Assembly (NCBI GenBank): GCA_030431475.1
Contig: JAUIJD010000027.1
Span: forward strand, 1-64,000
DNA length: 64,000 bases
Source: Verrucomicrobiia bacterium
Lineage (GTDB): Bacteria > Verrucomicrobiota > Verrucomicrobiia > Verrucomicrobiales > Akkermansiaceae
Direction of reading: 5' to 3'
The position numbers and the translations under genes are program-made. The number at the start of each line of letters is the position of its first letter. The first letter of the stretch is position 1. This document shows, piece after piece, positions 1 to 9,534 of this stretch. Under the pieces are notes generated by a model. That model did not search any database, had not been told where the DNA came from, and worked only from the letters and a program-made list of their open reading frames with translations.

Positions 1-103
1 GCTCCGTCAGCCCTTCACCCGCAAGGAAAACCACCAACAACCAAGACGTCATGGTGTCCGCAATGTGAGGCAATGGGCGCTCACCCGAGCCAAAGGCTTC
101 GGT

Positions 104-129
104 GTCCTGTTTCAATGAGGCAACAGGAC
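104..129. other. hairpin in leading intergenic region
   Basis: An 8-bp perfect inverted repeat (GTCCTGTT / AACAGGAC) with a 10-nt loop lies in the 186-bp stretch before the first gene. There is no T-tract, so it is not a classical terminator. It could be a terminator-like stem for a gene upstream of the window or a regulatory stem ahead of the beta-helix gene. I see nothing else in bases 1-186. Confidence 0.35.
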
Positions 130-186
130 GGGTGGCTCCGGGATCCGTGAAACAGCCGTGGTGCCCGCTCCGTAGCCCCGGCTCCC

Positions 187-1332
187 GTGCCCAAACGATC
201 CTTCCACGCCGCCCTGCTGGCCGCCTGCCTTCTCCTTCAAGCCGGGGCCGAAACGCTCCGCTGGAACGTCGCGGACGAGTTCGGCATCACCGCCGCAGGC
301 GTCCGGCGCGCGGTCACCCGGGCGAAGGCCCACTTCCGGAAGTCGCCCGACGACCGCATCGTCCTCGAGTTCGACGCGGGCCGGCACTACCTCGAGGGCC
401 GACCCTCGGATCTCGGGACGATCAACCTCACCGGCGTTCGCCCCGGACCGAAGGGGCGCCTGATTTTCCAGGGGGCGGGCATGGATGAGACGGTGCTCGT
501 TTTCAGCGACAAGGTGCATGCCGTCGCCGGGCGCGACGTGTTCCGCGTGACCATGGCCGACATGCACATGACCCGTGCGAAATACACCGTCTCCCAGGGA
601 AAGGTCGTCGAGACGGGACCGGGGAAAGTGGTGCTCGACCTCCACCGGGGCTTTCCCACGCCGGCCGAGATTTTCAACGCAGGGAGTGATCAGGGGCGCT
701 ACCTGCGTCGCTACACCAACAGCCGGACCGACCCGCAAATGGTGGTGCGGGACAACCCGCAGTATGCTTGGACGGATGCCGAGCCCCTCGGCGGCCGGCG
801 CTGGCAGCTCAACCTGCGACCGAAGAAAGAAACGCCGAACTATTCGAGGGGCGACCTGATCGGCATCAAGTCCAAGCACGGCGGCCAGGCCTACTGGTTC
901 AGCGGCGGCTCGGACTTTCTTTTCCGCTCGGTGAAGTGGACCCACAAGACGCGCGGCGTGTTCCGCGGCGGATTCGACCGGATCAGGGTCATCGATTGTG
1001 TCACCGACCGCGCCGCGCCGATCCACGGTCAGACGCCCTGCCTCGCCGCCCCGGGAGGTGGCCCGCAGATCGGTCAGCCATGGGATCCGCCGACCACCGG
1101 CAACCTGGTGAAGAACGGCCGCTTCATCGCCTCCGGCGACGACGCCGTCGCCTTCTTCCACGCCGAGGGCGAGATCACCGGTTGCGACATCCGCGATGCC
1201 TTCGCCCGCGGCATCCTGGCCGCCAACAGCCCGAAAGCCGTCATCCGTGACAACCAACTCGCAAGGTGCCCCATCCAGCAGTCCAAGGGCCACGAGCTTC
1301 CCGACGACTTCTTCGAAAGAACGGAGCCGTGA
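187..1332 (+). CDS. secreted right-handed beta-helix (pectate-lyase-fold) protein
   Basis: A 381-residue protein read from a GTG start, with a short basic N-terminus and hydrophobic stretch (AALLAACLLLQAGA) that fits a Sec signal peptide. The body has the pattern of parallel beta-helix proteins: many short strands with Asn/Asp/Gly turns, and toward the C-terminus segments such as 'GNLVKNGRFIASGDDAVAFF' followed by 'ITGCDIRDAFARGI' that resemble successive coils. Such folds usually bind or cleave acidic polysaccharides, but no catalytic set of a named lyase or hydrolase family can be assigned, so the substrate is unknown. It is followed after 58 bp by a PEP-CTERM protein on the same strand. 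Inference: exported carbohydrate-active or surface protein. Confidence 0.6.
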   Translation: MPKRSFHAALLAACLLLQAGAETLRWNVADEFGITAAGVRRAVTRAKAHFRKSPDDRIVLEFDAGRHYLEGRPSDLGTINLTGVRPGPKGRLIFQGAGMDETVLVFSDKVHAVAGRDVFRVTMADMHMTRAKYTVSQGKVVETGPGKVVLDLHRGFPTPAEIFNAGSDQGRYLRRYTNSRTDPQMVVRDNPQYAWTDAEPLGGRRWQLNLRPKKETPNYSRGDLIGIKSKHGGQAYWFSGGSDFLFRSVKWTHKTRGVFRGGFDRIRVIDCVTDRAAPIHGQTPCLAAPGGGPQIGQPWDPPTTGNLVKNGRFIASGDDAVAFFHAEGEITGCDIRDAFARGILAANSPKAVIRDNQLARCPIQQSKGHELPDDFFERTEP

Positions 1333-1390
1333 TCGCGTCCCGGTGCCGGGAGCTTGCATGCCCCGCCCGACCGGACAGGATGCCGGGCCG

Positions 1391-2029
1391 ATGATGCTCC
1401 GCGCCCTCGCCCTCACGCTGCTGCTCGCCGGGTTTGTCCCGCCTGCGGCGGCGGTGGTCCTTTTCCAACTCGAGAACTTCGAAAGCCCGACGGCGTGGAC
1501 CGCCGGCTCGCCTCACCCGAGCCCACCGGCCATCCAGCCCGACAGCGGTCCGGACGGCACCGGCGATTCGTCGCTGCGCATCGCCGCCTCCCCGGGCAGC
1601 GGCCCCGGCAGCCGCCTCGCCGCCTACAACCGCACCGACTGGGTCGGCGACTACCTCAGTGCCGGGATTTCCGCCCTGACCATGGACCTGCGCAACCAGT
1701 CGCTGCTCGACAGCTCGGTGCGGGTCGCGGTCAACGGCCCCGGCGGCTGGTTCGTCACCGACGCCGAGGAACTCGGACGCTTCAGCACCTGGACCGCGGT
1801 CCGGTTCGAGATCACCGCCGCCAGCCTGCTCAGCGACGGCGGAACCGACGCCGGCGCCACGCTCGCCGCCGTCAGCGAACTGCGCATCCTCCACAGCCCC
1901 GACGTCAGCCATCGAGGCGGTCAGGGCCAGCGCACGCTGCTCGTCGACAACCTCCGCGCCGTGCCCGAGCCGGGAAGCGCGCTTCTGCTGGGTCTGGGGC
2001 TGGTTTTTTTGAATTGGCGGAAACGTTAG
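1391..2029 (+). CDS. PEP-CTERM sorting domain protein
   Basis: A 212-residue secreted protein. The ATG at 1391 is chosen because it directly starts a signal peptide (MMLRALALTLLLAGFVPPAAA). An earlier in-frame start would run into the preceding gene. The C-terminus carries a textbook PEP-CTERM signal: the motif VPEPGS, a hydrophobic helix (ALLLGLGLVFL) and a basic tail (NWRKR) ending the protein. PEP-CTERM proteins are processed by exosortase and placed on the outer surface or in exopolysaccharide. No exosortase gene is in this window. The middle resembles a beta-sandwich carbohydrate-binding-like region, without a family I can name. Confidence 0.8.
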   Translation: MMLRALALTLLLAGFVPPAAAVVLFQLENFESPTAWTAGSPHPSPPAIQPDSGPDGTGDSSLRIAASPGSGPGSRLAAYNRTDWVGDYLSAGISALTMDLRNQSLLDSSVRVAVNGPGGWFVTDAEELGRFSTWTAVRFEITAASLLSDGGTDAGATLAAVSELRILHSPDVSHRGGQGQRTLLVDNLRAVPEPGSALLLGLGLVFLNWRKR

Positions 2030-2067
2030 GTTGCGCTGATGAAAAAGTTTTGTAAAAGACTACCCGC

Positions 2068-5000
2068 ATGTCCCGATGCTTCCGCCTGTGCACACTGGCG
2101 ATCCTAGGGGCGGCCCCCAGCGCTCATTCCCAAGCCACTGAATCCGTCTGGTCCCTCGGCGCCGACGACGGTTCCACCACGCCCTTCCAGCAGGAGAACT
2201 TCTCTCCCGACGCCCCGCCGGGCTCGGCGACCGCCAAGGACGACGACTACTACTTCGCCGGGAGCTACGCGCCGCCGATCGGCATCCTCGCCGCCGACGA
2301 GATCCCGCAGAACTTCGAGAGGGCCCTCACAGCCGGCGACCCGCGGGTGCGCGTCCACTTTCCCCTGACCGGTGCGCAGCGCTCGACCGAGTCGCGCTTG
2401 TTCCTGACCGTGGATTTCGATGGCGGGGGCATCTGGATCGACGGCACGCAGCCGGGCTTCGGCCGCCACGACCTCACCGTCCGCCTCAACGGCCAGGAGC
2501 TGGGAAGCTGGAGCGCTGTCGAGTTCGACACGACCCTGAGCTTCCGCCTCGACGCCGCAGACCTTCCGCTCACCGCCGAAGACAACGTCCTGGAGGTCGA
2601 GCGCACCGGCGGATCCGCCGGCGGCTACATCAGCTTCGACTTCCTCTCCCTTGAGGCCGACTCCGACGCCTTTGCCGATGGCGACAGCGACGGGATGCCG
2701 CGCTGGTATGAGGAAACCTACGGCCTCGACGACACCGACCCGACCGACGCCGCCACCGACCTCGACGGCGACGGCTTGAGCGCGCTCGCGGAATCCGCCC
2801 TCGAGACCAATCCGACCGATCCCGACACCGACAACGACGGGCTCTTCGACGACGAAGCCAGCGACCCCCTCGATCCCGACAGCGACGACGACGGCCTCGG
2901 CGATGCGGAGGAATCGACCACCCATCCGGAGGTCGCCGACAGCGACGGCGACAACTTCCCCGACGGCTACGAAGTCAGCGTCGGCAGCGACCCCGCCTCG
3001 GCCGGATCCCAGCCCTTCGATTTCTCCGGAAGCATCGGCCTGCACTTCCTCGCCCAGCGTCCGGACTCGATCGCCCTCGGTCCGTGGGAACGCGTCGGCG
3101 TCGTCCCCGCCCCGCACTGGAACGCCTCCGACCGCCAGCCGGTCTGGCCCCCGGGCACGCCCGACCCGCTCACCGGCAGCGCCAGCGGGCTCATCGACGG
3201 CAGCGGCACGCCCACCTCGGCCGCGGCGAGCTGGTCCTTCGGTTACGCCGGCACCGGCATCCACCCCGGCCCGGGCGACCCCCGGCTGCTCAACAGCGGC
3301 CTCGGCACCGACCAGCCCTACGGCCCGGACGTGCCCGCCGAGGTCACCCTCTCGGGCATCCCCTTCACCAGCTACGACCTCATCGTCTACCTCGGCGGCC
3401 CGTGGCCCTACCACCGCGCCAGCGTCCGTCTCGACTCCGATCCGGCCAGCCTCCGCTACCTCCTCACCTTCGCCGGTCCGCCCTTCCTCGGCTGGCGGGA
3501 AGCCACCGCCACCACCGAGGGCGACATCGTCGAGGCCAACTACGTCCGCTTCCGCGGCCTCGGCGGCGCCAGCCAGACCGTCATCCTCGAGCAGCTCGAC
3601 AACGACAGCGTCGCCATCCACGGCGTCCAGATCATCGACATGGCCGCCGACGCCGACGGCGACGGCATCCCCGACACCGTGGAAATCGAGCACGGCCTCG
3701 ATCCCGCGGTCTCCGATGCCGCGGCCGACCCCGACGGCGACGGCCTCGGCAACGCCGACGAACTGGCCGCCGGCACCGACCCGCACCGCGCCGACAGCGA
3801 CGACGACGGCATCCCCGACGGTAACGAGACCACCACCGACCCGCTCGACCCCGACAGCGACGACGACGGCCTGCGCGATGGCGATGAGCTGAACGGCGAC
3901 CCCTTTCCCTCGCTGCCGACGCTGGCCGACAGCGACGGCGACGGCCGCGACGACGCCGCCGAACGTGCCGCCGGCACCGATCCGATGAACCCGGCCGACA
4001 GCGCGCCGGGCGTGCCGGTCTGGACGGCCGCCACCCGCACCTGGCACTGGCAGGTCGATGACCTCCGGGTGCTCTGGAACCACGCGCGGTCGCCCATGGC
4101 CGGTCGCCGCAGCGAGATCTTCGACCTCGTCACCGAGCTCGACGACGGCGGCTGGGCATCCGCCGTCCGCATGGGCCTGTTCTACCGCGAGGGGGTGCTG
4201 ACCTACCGCTTCCGCTGCATCCAGGACGTCTTCCACCAGGACGGGCATCCGACCTGGGCCTTCTACGGGACCGGTAGTACCCAGCCGCAGAACGATCTCA
4301 AGCAGGCCCTCGGCTTCAGCGGCTTCGGTGAGGCCGACGACTCGCTGCCGCTGCGTTTCGTGTTCACCGCCGTCCAGCCCGACCCCGGGCAGAACCTCTG
4401 GACCCTCGACTTCGCCCTCTACCAGACCGCCGACCCGCTCAATCCGGTGCTCGTCGGCAGCGAGACGTGGACCAACGCGGTGGCCGCCGACGCGCGGCTG
4501 CTCGACGGCACCGCGCCGTGGACCGATGCCGACGGCAACCCCGACGTCCCGTCCTTCGACAACGAACCGGGCGTCGAGGCCTACATCACCCGCGATCCGC
4601 TCGGCCCGCCGGATGGAGACAACGACGGCATGCCCGACGACTGGGAAACGACCCACGCGCTCAACGCCTCCGATCCGTCCGACGCCACCCTCGACCCCGA
4701 CGGCGACGGCGTGATCAACCGCGACGAGTGCTTCGCCGGCACCGACCCGAACGACGACGACAGCGACGACGACGGCGTGGACGACGGGGAGGAAATCCGC
4801 CAGGGCAGCTCGCCGGTCGATTCGGACTCGATTCCCGCGTGGTTCCATTTCAGCGGCACGCCCGACGACCTCGACGGCGACGGCATGTCCGACGCCTGGA
4901 CGATGTGGGCCGGCGGGATTCCGCGGGCGCCTCACGCCGACGACGACGGCGACGGCATGAGCAACCTCGAGGAAAGCGAGGCCGGCACCGACCCCGACGA

Positions 5001-7005
5001 TCCAAATTCGCGGCTCGACCTGCTCGCCCTGCGGAATGGCACCGCTCTGACGCTTGAGTGGCCCGACATCCGGGGCAAGGCCCACGCCATCGAGTGCTCC
5101 GGAAACCTCGGCCAGTGGGACCCCGCCACCGGGCTCCCCGCCACGAACGCGACCAACGGCCGGCGCTCGGTCACCATCCCCGACGCCTTCGGGGAAGACT
5201 GCGCGTTCTACCGCACCTCGATCCTCCCGATGGATGCCGATGGCGACGGCGTCGACGACTGGGTCGAACTCGAGTTCCTCGCCAGCTCCACCAGCTCCGC
5301 CGACTCGTCCGGGCAGGCCTCCGAGCGGGCGGGCCAACCGGCGCTCTCCGGCGACGCGCGGGCGTTGCTCGAGAAACTCTCCACCGGCAGCTATCCCGGC
5401 TCGCTGCAGCCCGGGGTCCCCTCCCCTTCGCAGGCCGCGCGCTTTCTCATGCAGGCCAGCTTCGGGCCGACGCCGGAGGCCATCGAGCAGGTCCGCGAAC
5501 TTGGCTACGAGGCCTGGATCGACGAGCAGCTCGCGATGCCCGCCTCGAAGACCCGGCCCTACATCCGGCAGATCAAGCGCGACGCCGCCAACGGCCGTCT
5601 CGACCCCTATTACGACTTTAACGACGGCGGCAACTACGTCACCGGCTACAACATCACCACGCCCTGGGCCCGCCACGCCATCGACGCCCCCGACCAGCTC
5701 CGCCAGCGCGTCGCCTTCGCCCTGTCGCAGATCCTCGTCATCTCGCGCCGCGAGAACCAGCTCACCGAGCGGGTGGAGGGACTGGCGATGTGGTACGACA
5801 TGCTCCTCGACCACGCCTTCGGCGACTACGGCGAACTGCTGCAGCAGGTGTCGCTGAGCCCGATGATGGGCACCTACCTCAGCCACGTCGGCAACCAGAA
5901 GGCCGACCCCTCCATCCCGCGCTACCCGGACGAGAACTACGCCCGCGAGATCATGCAGTTGTTCAGCATCGGCCTGTGGGAGCTGAACCTGGACGGCACC
6001 CGCCGGACCGACGGGCTCGGCCAGCCGATCGAATCCTACGGCAACGCCGAGATCACCGAACTCGCCCGGGTCTTCACCGGCCTCTACTACGACGCCCCCT
6101 GGGGCTGGGGCAGCGGTGGCTGGGCCGACGAGCACTACGTCAAGCCGATGGTCATGCACCCCGAGCATCACGACTTCGGGACCAAGACGCTGCTCGGCGG
6201 CATCGTGGTCCCGGCCCGCGACGCGACGGCGGAGAACGGCCTGCGCGACATCCGCGACGCCGTCGACTCGCTGTTCCGGCACCCCAACACCGCCCCTTTC
6301 CTCGCGAAGAAGCTCATCCAGTTCCTCGTCACCGCCAATCCCTCGCCGGCCTACGTCCAGCGCGTGTCCTCGGTCTTCGTCGACGACGGATCCGGCGCGC
6401 GCGGCAACCTCGGCGCGGTGGTGAAGGCCGTCCTGCTCGACCCCGAGGCGCGCGGCGTCCCGACCGACCCCGCCTTCGGCAAGACCCGCGAGCCGGTCAT
6501 CCGCACCATGCACCTCGCCCGGCTGATGAAGATGACCGAGGCCCACCCCGAGTTCGTCTGGTGGAATCCGGAAGGCACCTACTACGACTACAGTTTCCAG
6601 GAACCGCTGCTGTCGCCGAGCGTGTTCAACTTCTACACCCCGGAATACCAGGCCCCCGGGGAGATCCGCAACGCCGGCCTGGTCAGCCCGGGCTTCCAGA
6701 TCGTCGACTCCTACTCGGCCATCTCCTTCCCCAACCTGCTGTGGGACTACCTCAACGAGGGCTTCGCCTCCGGCTGGCGGATCGACTTCGACGCCAACCA
6801 CGCGGAGCTGCTGAAGCTCGCCGGCGACGACGCGACGCTCGTCGACCGCATCAACCTCCTTCTCTGCGCCGGCGACATGAGCGCCCGCACCCGCACCGCC
6901 ATCCTCGACGCCTTCGCCGCCGAGCCCGACCTCACCGCCAAGGACAAGGTCGTCGTCGCCCTGTGGACCGCCATCAACTCCCCCGAAGGAGCCACCCAGC
7001 GCTGA
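2068..7005 (+). CDS. giant secreted DUF1800 protein with thrombospondin type-3 repeats
   Basis: A 1645-residue exported protein starting with a short signal peptide. Three blocks of calcium-binding thrombospondin type-3-like repeats (DxDGDGxxD units such as 'DADGDGIPDTVE') lie near residues 205-310, 525-650 and 845-980, separated by beta-rich segments. The C-terminal third, from about residue 1120 ('ARFLMQASFGPTPEAI'), is a DUF1800 domain. DUF1800 proteins are almost always encoded beside a DUF1501 protein, as here (next gene, 55 bp downstream). The pair is abundant in Planctomycetes and Verrucomicrobia, and its biochemical role is unknown. The Asp-rich repeats imply calcium-stabilised surface location. 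Most DUF1800 proteins are 450-600 residues, so the long TSP3 extension is notable. Confidence 0.85.
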   Translation: MSRCFRLCTLAILGAAPSAHSQATESVWSLGADDGSTTPFQQENFSPDAPPGSATAKDDDYYFAGSYAPPIGILAADEIPQNFERALTAGDPRVRVHFPLTGAQRSTESRLFLTVDFDGGGIWIDGTQPGFGRHDLTVRLNGQELGSWSAVEFDTTLSFRLDAADLPLTAEDNVLEVERTGGSAGGYISFDFLSLEADSDAFADGDSDGMPRWYEETYGLDDTDPTDAATDLDGDGLSALAESALETNPTDPDTDNDGLFDDEASDPLDPDSDDDGLGDAEESTTHPEVADSDGDNFPDGYEVSVGSDPASAGSQPFDFSGSIGLHFLAQRPDSIALGPWERVGVVPAPHWNASDRQPVWPPGTPDPLTGSASGLIDGSGTPTSAAASWSFGYAGTGIHPGPGDPRLLNSGLGTDQPYGPDVPAEVTLSGIPFTSYDLIVYLGGPWPYHRASVRLDSDPASLRYLLTFAGPPFLGWREATATTEGDIVEANYVRFRGLGGASQTVILEQLDNDSVAIHGVQIIDMAADADGDGIPDTVEIEHGLDPAVSDAAADPDGDGLGNADELAAGTDPHRADSDDDGIPDGNETTTDPLDPDSDDDGLRDGDELNGDPFPSLPTLADSDGDGRDDAAERAAGTDPMNPADSAPGVPVWTAATRTWHWQVDDLRVLWNHARSPMAGRRSEIFDLVTELDDGGWASAVRMGLFYREGVLTYRFRCIQDVFHQDGHPTWAFYGTGSTQPQNDLKQALGFSGFGEADDSLPLRFVFTAVQPDPGQNLWTLDFALYQTADPLNPVLVGSETWTNAVAADARLLDGTAPWTDADGNPDVPSFDNEPGVEAYITRDPLGPPDGDNDGMPDDWETTHALNASDPSDATLDPDGDGVINRDECFAGTDPNDDDSDDDGVDDGEEIRQGSSPVDSDSIPAWFHFSGTPDDLDGDGMSDAWTMWAGGIPRAPHADDDGDGMSNLEESEAGTDPDDPNSRLDLLALRNGTALTLEWPDIRGKAHAIECSGNLGQWDPATGLPATNATNGRRSVTIPDAFGEDCAFYRTSILPMDADGDGVDDWVELEFLASSTSSADSSGQASERAGQPALSGDARALLEKLSTGSYPGSLQPGVPSPSQAARFLMQASFGPTPEAIEQVRELGYEAWIDEQLAMPASKTRPYIRQIKRDAANGRLDPYYDFNDGGNYVTGYNITTPWARHAIDAPDQLRQRVAFALSQILVISRRENQLTERVEGLAMWYDMLLDHAFGDYGELLQQVSLSPMMGTYLSHVGNQKADPSIPRYPDENYAREIMQLFSIGLWELNLDGTRRTDGLGQPIESYGNAEITELARVFTGLYYDAPWGWGSGGWADEHYVKPMVMHPEHHDFGTKTLLGGIVVPARDATAENGLRDIRDAVDSLFRHPNTAPFLAKKLIQFLVTANPSPAYVQRVSSVFVDDGSGARGNLGAVVKAVLLDPEARGVPTDPAFGKTREPVIRTMHLARLMKMTEAHPEFVWWNPEGTYYDYSFQEPLLSPSVFNFYTPEYQAPGEIRNAGLVSPGFQIVDSYSAISFPNLLWDYLNEGFASGWRIDFDANHAELLKLAGDDATLVDRINLLLCAGDMSARTRTAILDAFAAEPDLTAKDKVVVALWTAINSPEGATQR

Positions 7006-7060
7006 GGACCGCCGATCTCCGAATCGGCACCCACCCGTTCACCGCCGCCCACCACCCGCC

Positions 7061-8533
7061 ATGAAATCCCGCCGTCAATTCCTCGGAGAAGCCAGCTGCG
7101 CCGCGATCGGCTCGACCTCGGTCCTCTCGACGCTGCTCAACCTGACCATGGCCAACCACGCCTCGGCCGCCAACGGCGAGGCCGCCGGCACCCGCAAGGC
7201 GCTGGTGTGCCTGTTCCTCGGTGGCGGATGCGACACCTTCAATTTCCTGATCCCGATGGACCAGCCGGGCCCGTATGACGAATACGCCGCCGCCCGCACC
7301 AACCTCGCCATCCCGCGCCAGCAGCTCATCCCGCTGAACTTCACCGACTCCTTCGGCCGCAGCTACGGCATCCACCCGTCCTGCCCGCGGATCGCGGAGA
7401 TGTTCAACGGCCTCGACGGCGACCCCGCCGAGAAGCGCCTCAGCCTGCTGGCCAACATCGGCACCCTCGTCGAGCCCATCCCCGACAAGAACGCCTACCT
7501 GCAGAAGCTCGTCGACCTGCCCCAGGCGCTGTTCTCCCACCGCGACCAGACCGAGCAGTGGCAGACCTCCGTGCCGCAGGGAATGCAGGTGCTCACCGGC
7601 TGGGCCGGACGCTGCGCCGACGTGATCCACTCGACCCTCAACACCGACCAGACGGGCAACTACTACATGCCCATGAATTTCTCGCTCTCCGGCAACTCGA
7701 CCTTCCAGATCGGCGAGAGCGAGGGCCAGTTCGTGATCACCAGCAACGGCGCGCTCACCTTCACCGACGCCAACTCCGACCGGCCCGCCCACCGCGCCAA
7801 GCAGGCGGCGGTCGGCGCCACCGTCGAAAGCCCCATCGAGGATCACTACCAGAACCTCTTCCAGCGGACCCACGGCCGCATCACCTCCAACAGCATCGCC
7901 CGCGGCGAGGAGTTCCAGACGAACTTCGACAGCCCGGGCAGCATCGACGGCACCGACGTCGACGCCGTGATCAACGCCGCCGGCTTCCCCGACCACTCCG
8001 TCGGCCGCAACCTCGCCGCCGCGGTGCGCACCATCGCCATCCGCGACAAGCTCAAGCTCCACCGCCAGACGATCTTCGTCGAATACGGCGGCTGGGACCA
8101 CCACAACGAACTGCTCAACACCCAGGCCGGCATGCTCGCGGTCCTCGACCAGGCGCTCTTCGCCTTCCAGCAGTGCCTCGAGCAGCTCGGACTGTCGGAC
8201 GACGTGATCACCTTCACCGCCTCGGACTTCGGCCGCACCTTGCGCTCCAACGGACAGGGCACCGACCACGCCTGGGCCGCCAACCAGATGGTGATGGGCG
8301 GCCCGGTCGGCGGCGGCGAGATCCTCGGCCACTTCCCCTCGCTCGCCATCGACGGCCCCGACGACATCGGCCGCGGCGGCCGCATCTTCCCGAAGCTGTC
8401 GGTCGACGAGTACTTCTGCGAGCTGCTGCGCTGGTTCGGCGTGAGCAACGGCGACATGGACACCGTCCTGCCGAACATCACGAACTTCTACGACCCGACC
8501 AGCGGCACGAATCCCGTCGGCTTCCTCGCCTGA
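7061..8533 (+). CDS. DUF1501 family protein, Tat-type leader
   Basis: A 490-residue protein whose N-terminus (SRRQFLGEA followed by a hydrophobic stretch) looks like a twin-arginine signal. This suggests export in a folded, possibly metal-bound state. The start of the mature region (ALVCLFLGGGCDTFNFLIP) and later blocks ('GGWDHHNE', 'SDFGRTLRSNGQGTDHAW') match DUF1501, a family related in fold to alkaline-phosphatase/sulfatase-type enzymes. The Asp and His residues in these blocks are the likely metal ligands. It sits directly after the DUF1800 gene and 3 bp before the next gene, so it is almost certainly co-transcribed with both. The substrate is unknown. Confidence 0.85.
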   Translation: MKSRRQFLGEASCAAIGSTSVLSTLLNLTMANHASAANGEAAGTRKALVCLFLGGGCDTFNFLIPMDQPGPYDEYAAARTNLAIPRQQLIPLNFTDSFGRSYGIHPSCPRIAEMFNGLDGDPAEKRLSLLANIGTLVEPIPDKNAYLQKLVDLPQALFSHRDQTEQWQTSVPQGMQVLTGWAGRCADVIHSTLNTDQTGNYYMPMNFSLSGNSTFQIGESEGQFVITSNGALTFTDANSDRPAHRAKQAAVGATVESPIEDHYQNLFQRTHGRITSNSIARGEEFQTNFDSPGSIDGTDVDAVINAAGFPDHSVGRNLAAAVRTIAIRDKLKLHRQTIFVEYGGWDHHNELLNTQAGMLAVLDQALFAFQQCLEQLGLSDDVITFTASDFGRTLRSNGQGTDHAWAANQMVMGGPVGGGEILGHFPSLAIDGPDDIGRGGRIFPKLSVDEYFCELLRWFGVSNGDMDTVLPNITNFYDPTSGTNPVGFLA

Positions 8534-8536
8534 GCC

Positions 8537-9043
8537 ATGCGCCGGCCGATCCCCGTCCTGCTGGTTGCCGTCGCGATCCTCATCGGCGCGGTGTGGATTG
8601 CCCGCCGCGACACTCCGGCGGACGCCCCCTCGCCGGCGCCCGTCGGCGGCGAAAGCCAGAGCCCGGCTCCCGTCTCAGCCGATCCGCCGCTGCCCGGGGA
8701 GGCCCTGATGGCGGACTACGGCGATCCCGCCACCGCGCCGATCGACGACCTGCGCGCCCTCGATCGCGTGCTCCGCGGCTACTTTTCCATCATCAAGGAC
8801 CACCAGGGCCACGCGATCGGCGGCAACGAGGATCTCGCCGCCTGCCTGCGCGGCGACAATGCCTACCGCCAGGCCTTTCTCCCGGCCGACCACCCCGCCT
8901 TCGGGCCCGACGGCCGACTGCTCGACCGCTGGGGCACGCCCGTCTTCGTCCACCCGCTGGCCGCCGAGCAGATCGAGTTCCGCGCCGCCGGTCCCGACCG
9001 CACGCTCTTCACCGACGACGACGTCACGCTCGGGGCGCCGTGA
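8537..9043 (+). CDS. small membrane-anchored protein of the DUF1800/DUF1501 cluster
   Basis: A 168-residue protein with one N-terminal membrane segment (VLLVAVAILIGAVWIA), a Pro/Ala/Asp-rich linker to about residue 55, and a compact C-terminal domain. The last part ('GPDGRLLDRWGTPVFVHP' then 'GPDRTLFTDDDV') resembles the C-terminal beta-sheet and calcium-site pattern of type II secretion pseudopilins such as GspG. This could reflect homology or convergence. It lacks the pseudopilin N-terminal cleavage site. It starts 3 bp after the DUF1501 stop codon, which implies translational coupling and a role with the DUF1800/DUF1501 pair. Confidence 0.7.
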   Translation: MRRPIPVLLVAVAILIGAVWIARRDTPADAPSPAPVGGESQSPAPVSADPPLPGEALMADYGDPATAPIDDLRALDRVLRGYFSIIKDHQGHAIGGNEDLAACLRGDNAYRQAFLPADHPAFGPDGRLLDRWGTPVFVHPLAAEQIEFRAAGPDRTLFTDDDVTLGAP

Positions 9044-9080
9044 GCCGCCCCGGCGCCGGGCACGCCGGGCGGGATGTCCG

Positions 9081-9527
9081 CTACTCGATTCCGAGAATCC
9101 TTTTCAGGCGTTCCCCCGGCGGTTCCCACGGCGCCTGCGGCGAGGTGCCGCCGTGGCCCCACCGGTACGAGAATAAAACCCCCTCCGGCCGTCCATTCGG
9201 AAAGGCCCGTCCCCGGGCCTCGAACAGGACGAAGCCATCCCTCCGGATTTCCTCGATCCGCGCCAGGGCGATCCGGGTGCCCGCCGGCAGGAAGTGCTGC
9301 CGCTCCAGCCCGTCGTGGGCGGGATACCGGCGGCCGGCCTCGACCAGCAACCGGGTGCGACCGGAGCCGAGGATCTCGCAGGGCTTCACCAGCTCCCGAT
9401 GAGCTGCCATGTAGCGGGAAACCCGGGGATCCGAAGACACGTCGATCGACCGGCAACCCGCCGACAGGCCGACGAAGCTCGTTGCCAAAAAGACGCCCAC
9501 CAGCGAGCGGCGGATGGTCGCAACCAT
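9081..9527 (-). CDS. small lipoprotein, unknown function
   Basis: A 148-residue protein with a lipoprotein signal peptide: a basic N-terminus (MVATIRRS), a hydrophobic stretch, and a lipobox LSAGC placing the lipidated Cys near residue 25. The mature part has no domain I recognise. It contains beta-strand-like segments ('GTRIALARIEEI', 'GFVLFEARG'). It starts 7 bp downstream of the coiled-coil membrane protein on the same strand and is probably co-transcribed with it. It converges with the DUF1501 cluster with only 37 bp between stops. Confidence 0.65.
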   Translation of the reverse strand: MVATIRRSLVGVFLATSFVGLSAGCRSIDVSSDPRVSRYMAAHRELVKPCEILGSGRTRLLVEAGRRYPAHDGLERQHFLPAGTRIALARIEEIRRDGFVLFEARGRAFPNGRPEGVLFSYRWGHGGTSPQAPWEPPGERLKRILGIE

Positions 9528-9534
9528 GGCGGTC

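Noticed and set aside
2104-6801. Long open frame on the minus strand opposite the DUF1800 gene
   Set aside because: Low-complexity Val/Gly/Glu-rich translation with no domain, caused by high GC on the antisense of a real gene. The plus-strand frame has clear domains.
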